Shown piece by piece: positions 55,512 to 64,000 of a stretch of 64,000 bases of DNA. The position numbers and the translations under genes were made by a program. The stretch lies in contig NW_026570241.1 in assembly GCF_019649055.1 (NCBI RefSeq), positions 1,192,501 to 1,256,500 of the forward strand. Direction: 5' to 3'. Each line of letters begins with the position of its first letter. The first letter of the stretch is position 1. Source of the stretch: Paramacrobiotus metropolitanus (Eukaryota > Tardigrada > Eutardigrada > Parachela > Macrobiotidae). The notes under the pieces were generated by a model, which saw only the letters and a list, made by a program, of their open reading frames with translations, was not told the DNA's origin and did no database searches.

Positions 55512-55950
55512 ATGACAAAAAGCATCAGCGTCACGAATTTGTACAGAAAGAGTCACTATTTTCGAATATTCATGGCATCATCTATTTGTTTATTCCGGTT
55601 TTTAAAAAAATTATGGAAGGTGAAATACGTGTTGTTTTTACCGCTTCTAATTTGTACAGTTGTAATAGATGTGCGTATTGCTTTGGGTGCCTAGCACTGA
55701 TAAACGAGGAGGAAGCGTTTGCAATAACTATTCAGTAAAACAACTAGCACCGTTTTTGTCTCGATTATTTTGTTCCTTTTGCTTTCAGATTTTGTTTTCA
55801 TGTTCTTTACAGACATCGTTGTTGAGCAATGCTCAGCGTTACCCAGTTCTAGATTTGAACGAACCTCCTCCAAATAACAATCATGCGATTGTGGCCAACG
55901 CCGGCCCGCTAGAAAATGCTAATCGGCAAACCATAGCCATTAAATCAAAT
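55512..55950 (+). CDS. Candidate type II membrane protein, 5' part
   Basis: Exon 55512-55670 (53 codons) encodes a basic N-terminus and a signal anchor (VKYVLFLPLLICTVVID). Joined in phase 0 at GAT|GTGCGT to TTTACAG|ACA, exon 55813-55950 gives a proline- and asparagine-rich stem (RYPVLDLNEPPPNNN, GPLENANRQ). This is the shape of a Golgi enzyme. The following donor (AAT|GTTTGT) is weak and I cannot place the next exon. A frame at 56097-56254 (PPTPDDILQDLLAFFQADG) and another at 56794-57033 may belong to the same gene. The TATA/initiator pair at 54662 lies upstream. Family unknown. Confidence 0.4.
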
Positions 55951-56337
55951 GTTTGTTTCTACACCCTTGCCGTAATTCATTACGTTTCTCCCTTAATAAT
56001 TTTCTGCTCCGTTCATTTATCAATATGGCTATATCTTTTCCAGTGACCTTTTTCTTGGTGGGCCTGGCTGCTAATAGTATGGGGGGCACCCATGACAATG
56101 ACAGGAACATCACTGGTTGAATATCAAGAAGAACCGCCTACCCCCGATGACATTCTTCAGGATCTCCTAGCTTTTTTTCAGGCTGACGGTCTCACTGTCT
56201 CCATGGATTTTAAACCATCTTCGCTGGAGACTACTTCTTCGCAAACCAGTTAGTAAACTATTTTGTATTGGTCACGCAATTTTGTAATTTTTATTTTGTA
56301 GCATGCAGTAACTAGAGTGTAAAATATTCAACACTAT

Positions 56338-56617
56338 TGTCACGAGTACTCCTCGTGCCATAGCTTGCTTAGATGCTTCTATATATGGCGATGCTCTTGT
56401 TCTATGTGTCATCCTTCATTGTTTCGAGCTGCTAAGTGCTTTTGATCATTAGCGCTGCTAATGATCATCGTTCGTTGTGCAATCTAGCCTTCGGCTAGTT
56501 TGTTTGTTTCCTTCCTATATAATGCTAGCGCATTATATGCTAGAGCAGAGAGTAGCCAATAAAGGTCCAGCTTCAGTTGTGTCGTCAGGGCACGTCGTAC
56601 AGTCCGTGCCCTTGACA
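56338..56617 (+). mobile_element. Solo LTR with CTAT target duplication
   Basis: The 280-bp segment begins TGTCACGAGTACTC and ends GTGCCCTTGACA, so it has TG...CA ends with a short terminal inverted repeat (TGTCA/TGACA). CTAT flanks both sides (56334-56337, 56618-56621). Inside are TATATAAT-type A/T boxes and AATAAA near 56562, as expected of an LTR. Three perfect or near-perfect hairpins lie in the middle: GATCATTAGC/GCTAATGATC, CTAGCC/GGCTAG and ATAATGCTAGCGCATTAT. No internal retrotransposon is adjacent. Confidence 0.75.
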
Positions 56618-57655
56618 CTATATTTACTCGTGTAACTAGGAAAATCCACATTTGCTAGTATGTGCATGCATTATCAGCATACCGGAGTGCTACTTTTTTC
56701 GTCTTCTAAAATCCTAAATTACGTACGTTTTAATCATTGAGTTTGCATTTCACTGGGCGTCGCTGTACGTAATAAACTATCGATTTCTGAATTTTGGCTG
56801 AATTATTAAAGTACAATGCCTGCGCTCCGGTCGACAACTTATTTCAATGCCATTACTCAAATTCTAATAAAGTTTCCTTCGATAACATCCAAAGATCCAC
56901 ATCGGGCTTCGTAACGGACTTCCGTAATCTTTCAAACAATCTCAAACAACTCCAGCGATACTCTCCCATCGTGTCTGGTTATAACATTAAATTCGTGGTC
57001 AACCGGGAACGTGTGAAGGGTAAAGGAATTTGAAGGATCCATTAATTACTAATTTTTTTTAAATGGCAAGTTCTCGTACTTATCAAGGCACATTTTCCGG
57101 GTGTAAACCCCATGAAATCTCTTTTGTGGAAAAAACAGTATACTACCGTAGTAGGTTTAAACAAATTTTTCATCTGCAATGGTCAGTAAGGCGTGGCCAA
57201 ACAAAAATTAGGTGGGTACCATATAATTATATTATTGCAACTTGTTACAAAGTGTAGTCACTACAGTAGATTTTTGGAATTTTTTAATGTTGCGTGATTG
57301 CGTGAAAAATGGGTGAGTGTAACACATTTTATCTTCAAAATATATTTTTAACCATCCTGGTTGGTTGTTCTACCAGGATTGCCTGCCTACCGCTTGGGTA
57401 TGGATACTCCCAGCCCGGCATCCGGTGCGGCTGCAAACGTGTAAACCACATCGCTGGAGTAATGCAACCTCGGATTCCCGGTCCATGATCCTTAGACTAC
57501 TCGTTGACACCGGCAAATTGATCTGCCAGACATACTAGTATATGGATGTAATCTTTCAAATTTTAAGGAAGTTTTTATAGTTAAGAGGTATATAACAACA
57601 CTTTTTTATTCAACCCAAACTTTTCCGATTTGAAGTGAATCTCAAAACTTTGTCG
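56618..57655 (+). other. Possible 3' exon, otherwise nothing recognised
   Basis: A plus-strand frame at 56794-57033 (DNLFQCHYSNSNKVSFDN, FVTDFRNLSNNLKQLQRYS) to a TGA has coding-like composition and could be a last exon of the candidate gene at 55512, but no acceptor or family is convincing. Confidence 0.25.
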
Positions 57656-58086
57656 TCATTACAGATAGTGGAAACGGTGACTTTTCCATCCCTATCGAAT
57701 TCGGGATTGTCGATTGTCTCATGGCTCGCAGTCGCTTTTATGCAGAAAATCTATTTCGGGCAATGCGAACTGAATGCGTTTCGTGCACGTTTCTTACAGA
57801 TATTATGTGCAGAGAGAATTACCAGCGTGCTGGGAAGCGCTCTAACTCTAAGTATATCTGCCGTGGTGACAAATGACAATGTATGGACAGCTGGTATACG
57901 CTTTCCGCATTACTGTATGTTTACGGAGGAGACGCACATGCAAGTGGCTGATCCTATTCGAGATGGAGTTTTGCTGCATTTTGCCAGCATGAAGGCACGG
58001 AAAGGTGACTGTATGTCGATGACACCCGGGTGAAAAACAAAATGGCGATAGTGGCTAGCGAAGCGCATAGCGGAATGACTGTATAA
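57656..58086 (+). repeat. Dispersed gene-like repeat, copy 2 (frame-broken)
   Basis: This is the second copy of the segment at 42770-43199, in the same orientation. It preserves GGAAACGGTGAC, FPHY...EETHMQVADPIRDGV and the words GTGAAAAACAAAATGGCGAT, but indels move these phrases between frames. An acceptor-like CATTACAG precedes it. Its surroundings do not match those of copy 1. Confidence 0.6.
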
Positions 58087-58878
58087 ACTTGTGCAGCACA
58101 CACTTGTAGGGTCCTGGACCGCCTGCATAAAACTGTTATGAACACCGAGATGTCAGGGCAATTTGTGTAAAGATCTATTCTAGTGAAGTCGCGTGGATCC
58201 CCCTTGTAATTTGCAGATACCTGATTGTAAGATTGACTTTGTGCTTACTACTATGCATACATTCGTTATGGTATCTGTACTACTGTAGTATTTAGGCCGT
58301 AAAGCAATGGCTGCCTCATGAATTCATCAATTTACGGACGAGTATACGTTGATTATTTGCTGAACGAGAAGATTACAGTGCGAAATTCTCCAGGAAAATG
58401 ATGTGTTTAAATAACACTGCGGTATGTGTGCGTTATCCAGCCGAATCGGATGTTGAAGATATAGAATAGCAAATCTATAGAATGTCTGATATAGAATAAT
58501 AGAATGGCGAATAGAATAGCAAATCGATCTGAGCAAAAAGTGCCTGTTGGAGTACACATTACGTGATGTGCTTTAGCATTTGACAGCCTAGCAATTTTCT
58601 GATGTTGAATAGTATTTGTTTGAGTTTTCAATTTGTAAAACTGTAATTCTGCGAAAGCGGCAACTTAACATGTGTAATTTCCTGCAAAAAAACGTGAAAA
58701 TGGTGCTTTTCAAAAATACAAGCATCGATTCCAAGAGAATAAGGAAACATGCCTAAGTAGTAAAACAGCTGAATCACACGTTCTAATTGCCTGTTTCCCT
58801 GTCACATTTTCTCAGTAGCCAGCGTTTGTCACGTCGGTATCACTGCCGCCCGAATTATGTAAAACGGTAAAAGCTCAA
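58087..58878. other. Intergenic, no gene recognised
   Basis: At 58452-58530 the phrase AGAATAGCAAATC and relatives (TATAGAATAGC, AATAGAATGGCGAATAGA) recur as a short degenerate tandem repeat. Nothing else stands out. Confidence 0.4.
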
Positions 58879-58987
58879 ATGGATTTCCATCAAAGTTGTA
58901 TGATAGTAATTATCCTACTTATCGCTCTGGCGTGCCCACATTGCGTCACCAATCCTTGCGAATTGTGGAAGGTCAACAAAATAAGTA
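58879..58987 (+). CDS. Candidate signal-peptide exon
   Basis: ATG opens a 36-codon frame (CMIVIILLIALACPHCVTNP, then CELWKVNK) that looks like a cleavable signal peptide with cysteines after it. It runs into a strong donor A|GTAAGTGG in phase 1. It might be an alternative first exon of the guanylate cyclase just downstream or the remnant of another receptor. I cannot place the next exon. Confidence 0.3.
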
Positions 58988-59319
58988 GTAAGTGGTCACC
59001 GTGAGCATTCTAAGGTTTTATGCATGTAATTCGTAGTTTATAAGCAAAACTGGTAATCGATGACATTTGAGCTTTATTTCAGAAATGCGTAGATGAGATG
59101 TACCTATCTGTACGTACGAGTATGTAAGTACCTAACGCGGTTTATTCCGGTCTGCGTCAGCACAGTTGGCTCACACTTTGGAAGCTGGATAATCGTCAAC
59201 ATCAGGATAGGACTATACGAGCTTTAAATGCTAAAACATGCTAAATCCTGCACTCACAGTTGTTAAATTAAAACGGAGTGCTGGACCGGTCAGTAAATCG
59301 ACTTCCATGTCAAACTGAT

Positions 59320-62300
59320 ATGAAGATGGTTTCTTTTGCCTGGTTTTCCATCCTTGCTGTTATGGTGAATGCCGGTCCATTGCTTAATCAGTCGGAGCGA
59401 AAGCTGCTGGATCGCCCTATTGTCAATGTTCGGTTGATCGTAGCCGGCATTACCACCACAAACGAGGGTTTTGTCGCTCTGCCATATACTGCACCTGCGC
59501 TATCTTTGGCTGTTGAGCGAGTTCACAAGGTGTACAACGGAACAATAAACTTCAGTACCGAATATATTCGTGATCGGAATTGTGCCAGCCTTACCGGAAG
59601 TGTTGTCGCATCGTCAGCCGATATTTATTATCGTAAAGGAAGCGGACACGATATTACGGTGTCGATTTTGCCAGGTGGGACCCTGCAGTGTTATAAGTCG
59701 GCGTGACTGCTCGAGCTACGACATGCAAATTACCGGTATTGCAGGGTGCGGCGAAATCGGTGACGATTTGGAGTTATCTCGTCTTTCTGTCGAGTGGGAC
59801 ACCTTATGGATTTCAACGTAGGTACTTGTAATTCACGCTTGACGGTAACAAAATTTAATAAGGCATAAACTTTATGTTTTTCAGAGCAGGAGCCAGCCCA
59901 CCTACGCGTCCACTTCGTTTTTCTTACCCAACGGGAATAACAACCAACGTTTTTTCACTGTCCGATGGCGTTGAAATTTTTCTTGATATTTTGAAAAGAT
60001 ACAACTGGACATCTATAAGTGTAATAATCGACTTAAATTCCCCTCCTTTCTATGCGGTTTTGGGATCGGCATTCGTGGGGAATTTGAAGAGCAACAGACA
60101 CATAAGGTATACTGCGTGGAACATTCGCACCAAATTAGGTTCTCCGTATGGTGGCTTTGAGTCGATTCTGAAGGAGGTCCATGCCACAAGCAGAGGTGAG
60201 AAAGCGTCATTTGACCGTTCGCTTTTCGCTTATAGACTGTTGGATCTGTGTACTTTCAGTTGTGCTGTACTTTGGGCTGGGCCCGGCTTTACGGGAATTT
60301 CTGGTAATTAATATTAATCATGTCTGCAAATATTTTTGCTTACCGCAGTTTGAAATCTGAAGAAGTGTTTCCACAGTTCACTGCTTCATCATTGGAGATG
60401 ACGAATGGCGAATATGTAAATCTTTTGTCACAAGTTTTGTGTGTCTTAAATTCCTGGTATCCAGATCTGCTGACTGAAACATGCATGTCGCTGCAGGTTT
60501 ACGTTTTGGTTGAAAACAATCTTTTTCGTCCAATACATTGGCAAGTGGGAGATAAAGACGATTCGGTGAGCGAGAATTTGATCGCATCTGTACTACGAGG
60601 CCAATGTCAAAAAGAGGAAGGGATAATTAAAGGAAGGAATGTTTTTTGGTCAAAAAGAGGAAGGAATAAATAAAGGAAGGAATGTTTTTGGTCAAAAAGA
60701 GGAAGGAAATTTTGATGGTAAAAAAAGGAAGGAAATTTTTGCGGTCAAAAAGGCAGGAGATTCCGATGGTCCAAAACAAGAGGAATAATGCGCTAAAAAA
60801 ATTTTTCAAAAGTTTTGGACCTGAACGTGATGGTCTGAACCTTTTAAAACACAAGTAAATGAAGTACGTAATGCATTAAGCGGTACAGCTAAACATATTA
60901 AAAGGAAAAACAATTCTATTTAATCAACATAAATACGGAGTACAGTGCGATCTAGGTAATGCGCTTTGAAGTGTTGAATTATGCAGAGCCTGAATCAGCC
61001 TTTTGGTCAAAGAATAACCATCAGTGGCGGTTGCCTCTGATGTCTCACCGGGCAGTTCCACATTCAAAAAATGACTGAAAAATCAAAAAAATGAAGCATG
61101 GCATGGTGGAAATAAACATTTAATCAACAACATAATATCTGAATAAGACTAGAATAATACTAATAATACTCAGCATATGATGATAGAATTGCTAGAATTA
61201 CTAACTAATATAGGTGTACAGTACTATAATTATTACTTTACTAATTAGTGACGTTGTTAACATTATTGTTAATTACTGTTGTAATGTACGGAGCCTGGAT
61301 ATACAACTCTGCTTAATACCGCTTCTTACACTGCAAAATGTGGCGCTCTAATGAGCTTATACGAGAATATGTACATGCTTTCACAAACCGTTCTGTAGTC
61401 CCAGTACCGGCAGCTTTTGAAATTAGAAACAGATTTTAGATAGTATTTAAGAAAGATGCAGCCTGCAATGAGTGCAATCGTGCATTCAGTGTTCTTCGCT
61501 ACCCCAAAAAAGATTTCCAAAAACCGTTATGCTATTTTTGCTTCTAGTTATGCACGTTTGAGTTTTTCGCCACACAAGAAATTTCCTTCCTTTTTTGACC
61601 ATCCGCATTTTACCTCTTTCTCACCCAAAAAACGATTTCTTCCTTTAATTATTCCTTCCTCTTTTTGGCCAAAAATAATTCCTTACTTTATTTATTCCTT
61701 CCTCTTTTTGACCAAAAATCATTCCTTCATTTATTTATTCCTTCCTCTTTTTTGACCTTGGCCTACTACGGCCACGTTTATTCATCGCGCTAGATATCCT
61801 AAATAGAAAACAAATATTGTCCCTTTTTACTGCGAATCGTCGGACGGTCCTGTATTATAGAAAACTATTGATAGCGCTAGTTGTACCGCAGTCTGGGCAA
61901 GCATGGAGTTGCTTAATTCTGTCGTCTACGATTTACAATAAGAGTTACGGTTGATTGCGGTAAGAGGCAGTATTTACATACGCTGGCAATCTTCTTATCT
62001 AGATTATTCTACAAGCTTTCCGTTCCATTCTGTTAATCAATCCAACTGAAAAAAACAACGACAGCTTTGCAAAAATGCAGCTTGGAGCAGAAATTCTTCG
62101 GCGAACTGAAAAAGATTTCAATTTCACCTATCCTCTATCTAACCAGGTTGGTTGATCATTCTCATCGTCAGATAACCGTACCGTATGAGGTATCGTAAAT
62201 ACAGTCTGTATACAATCTCAAAATACAGCCCGAATTTACATTAATTTATTATTTTATTTGCAGCCGTACATTCTTATCGCCAGCGGATATACAACTATTC

Positions 62301-63912
62301 TTGCGCTGGCCGAGGTAAATTTTGCGTTAAAGGTCAAGAAGATTTCAGGCACGACAGTCACAATAATTCTGTTATTTCCTTTCTTTTCAAAGTGTCAATT
62401 TTTAGGCTATTAACAATACATTAGCGATGGGAAACCAAGCAAACTGGAGTGGAGCGGCTCTAGTGCAGCGGCTTGTTAATCGAACTTTTGAGGATGATTT
62501 TGGTAACACGATGTACATTGACAATAACGGACAGCGGCGCACCGATTTCACTGTCTCTTTCTTCAGTGCATATGGAAATCGGGAGGTAAGATTTATTTAC
62601 TTATAGCCTGTTTTCCAGTAGCAGCAAAAGCGCACATCAAAACCAGTTTTTTGCAGCCTTTGTTGAGAAAGTTTGGTCGAACCGGGTGTCTACAGGAAGT
62701 ACGGGAGCTACTGTTATGGTCTGCCGCCAATGCTTCTTTTCCTCCTCCTAACGAACCGCTATGTGGATATCTTAAGCAAGGCGTACTGTGTGTGCCCGGT
62801 GAGTAAGATGTTGAACACCTACTGTAATTATACACACATGCTATCCGTACATTTATATATAGGATAAATGGTATAACATTTATATGACATTTATATGACA
62901 AGCACCCTGTCTGCCGCACATGCTTGTTAAAACGTGTGAAATGCTTTGAGTCCTTTCGTTAAAGGATTTACTACATTTGGTGTACGTTACAGGTGGCAAT
63001 CGATCTCCGTACGTGCTTACATCCATTAGTTTAATTTGTGTAATCGGGGTCATTATCATCCTGGGATGCGCAGCGTAAGTCGCATTGCGTCGCATTTCAA
63101 ATTTGTTTTAGTGATCTAAACTCTGCCAAACGTATGTTACACCGATAAACGTTACGATGAATTCATTTTCACAGCTGAAAGCTATACGAATCGTTGGTGG
63201 CGATTCAAAAACCGACAATTTCTGGGCATGGTTTCAGCGAATTTAGTTTTTCTTCTAAATATTTTCGAGGATAATCACAAGATTGTCACATGTATGCCAC
63301 ACGGATGAATGGTAAACACGAATGCATCAGTTGAACCAAAAGTGCCCACAGAGATTCTTTTGGCATGGAAAAATTGCGAACACTGATTTATTCACGTTCA
63401 AGATCCGATTACGTAAACCTGCACCTATTAAATTTGAAATAGGGGTTAAGTTGTAGTGGACGCGAGCTTCAGGACGTACAAAATGATTGACTTTCCAGTG
63501 TTCTTATTTCAACGAATACCCTTAGGCGCATCAAATACAAGGCTGATAACCAGTTACTCCGTGACCCCTGGTGGCAAGTACAGCTACACGAGACATCAAA
63601 TCGCCGAGAAGCATCCCGCTACTCGACGATATTAGCTGAAGAAAAGAAATTCCGTTTCGATGACTTCGTATTAGGGCCGAATGCCCTACAAGGCGCTACT
63701 GCCGTATCACGCGCAAGTCAACCATTTTTTAAACGAAAGGTTGGTGGCAATTATTCTGTGCATCGTTGGTTCCTTAGAGCTTTTGCAAAGCCGTCATTTT
63801 TGGATCATATAACAACAAGTCGGTGATGTGCTGGAAAGCGGCCAGAAGAAACAGTCCAGTCAGCTTTGCTAATATCGCCACTAATAAAGAACTCCTCCTT
63901 CTACTACGCAAG
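59320..63912 (+). CDS. Receptor guanylate cyclase (natriuretic-peptide-receptor type), 5' part
   Basis: Exons 59320-59817, 59885-60195, 60260-60303, 60377-60415, 60497-60589, 62081-62146, 62264-62314, 62406-62585, 62657-62798, 62993-63074, 63526-63739 and 63820-63912 keep phase. A signal peptide (FAWFSILAVMVNA) is followed by an ANF-receptor ligand domain (APALSLAVERV, VGPCSV, SRLSVEWDTLW, FLDILKRYNWTSISVI, MTNGEY, NQANWSGAALVQRLVNRTF, FGNTMYIDNNGQR). Then come a CG...C closing region, one membrane segment (LTSISLICVIGVIIILGCAA) and the start of the kinase-homology region (DPWWQVQLHE, FRFDDFVLGP). The cyclase domain lies beyond the window. The protein would turn an extracellular signal into cGMP. 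Exon 1 needs a one-base shift near 59680-59690 (SILPG to VGPCS), and the next apparent exon at 63961 soon meets TAG, so the gene may be damaged. Confidence 0.82.
60590..61772. mobile_element. 1.2-kb inverted-repeat element with GGAAGGAA arms
   Basis: The left end GTACTACGAGGCCAATGTCA, then AAAAGAGGAAGG, matches the reverse complement of the right end (...CCTTCCTCTTTTTTGACCTT, then GGCCTACTACG). The arms, about 150-180 bp each, contain several copies of GGAAGGAATNNWWGGTCAAAAA in inverse order. The interior is AT-rich without an ORF. It lies in the intron between exons 5 and 6 of the guanylate cyclase gene and begins exactly at the donor GT of exon 5. Confidence 0.8.
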
Positions 63913-64000
63913 GTACCGTAGTCTTTTGTCGTGTACGTTTGCTTTTACCGCTCATTCCAGATGGTCGATGTTTAGCTCAATAAAACGGAAAGCATCAACA
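63913..64000 (+). other. End of window inside the guanylate cyclase gene
   Basis: After the donor at 63913 a good acceptor (CATTCCAG) opens at 63961, but phase 0 gives MVDV then TAG. Either the true acceptor lies past the window, or the gene is broken here. Confidence 0.4.

Noticed and set aside
55087-55518. 143-codon hydrophobic minus-strand ORF
   Set aside because: Low-complexity hydrophobic frame without splice context; it overlaps better-structured plus-strand exons only slightly but has no family support.
57910-58145. Minus-strand ORFs over the dispersed repeat (also 42909-43094)
   Set aside because: The conserved phrases between the two copies make sense in the plus orientation, with a 140-codon frame in copy 1.
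1-64000. tRNA or rRNA genes
   Set aside because: I noticed no cloverleaf with conserved A and B boxes or rRNA sequence by eye; a tRNAscan-SE or Infernal run would be needed to exclude them.

Overview
The window is animal nuclear DNA. Its genes are split by GT-AG introns, many only about 60-120 nt long, and encode metazoan families: rhodopsin-like GPCRs, a furin-type proprotein convertase, a receptor guanylate cyclase, BTB-BACK proteins, ABHD14 and GT31/GT92 glycosyltransferases. Intergenic DNA is AT-rich and full of small inverted-repeat elements. My best guess is a small-genome ecdysozoan, with a tardigrade as first choice. That is inference from gene style, with no marker gene to prove it.

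Layout. 0-1.4 kb: a MITE, then the 3' part of a BTBD-type gene (BACK-PHR) whose exon carries two back-to-back palindromes and whose last PHR piece reads on the other strand. 1.9-4.7 kb: an intronless orphan GPCR and a decayed relative. 4.9-5.2 kb: a TA-flanked MITE. 6.5-10.3 kb: two related two-exon four-pass membrane proteins with the same intron position and phase. 11.5-19.8 kb: two paralogous multi-exon genes, each with a PB1-like N-terminus and a pair of C2H2 fingers. 21.7-25.3 kb: a frame-broken GT31 glycosyltransferase. 28.2-36.3 kb: a complete 13-exon furin/PCSK-type convertase (713 codons) with a minisatellite and a tandem duplication in one intron. 39.0-42.1 kb: an ABHD14-like hydrolase head-to-head with a 3'-truncated GT92 glycosyltransferase. 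44.2-50.4 kb: a BTB-BACK-MATH-like gene split by an ORF-intact DIRS-group retrotransposon with an array of five conserved-loop hairpins. 51.8-52.7 kb: a frame-broken GPCR. 53.7-56.6 kb: a 428-bp foldback element, a candidate type II membrane protein and a solo LTR. 59.3 kb to the end: a natriuretic-peptide-receptor-like guanylate cyclase running off the window, with a 1.2-kb inverted-repeat element in one intron.

Many genes here deal with signalling: GPCRs, a membrane guanylate cyclase, a prohormone-type convertase that could mature peptide ligands, and Golgi glycosyltransferases. Two pairs arose by local duplication. Several otherwise recognisable genes (a GPCR relative, GT31, the 52-kb GPCR, guanylate cyclase exon 1, the BTB-MATH gene) carry single-base frameshifts or stops. 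These may be real decay or uncorrected assembly indels, and the sequence alone cannot decide.

Exon borders were chosen by eye from GT/AG sites and reading-phase continuity. All identifications are from motif recognition, not database searches.
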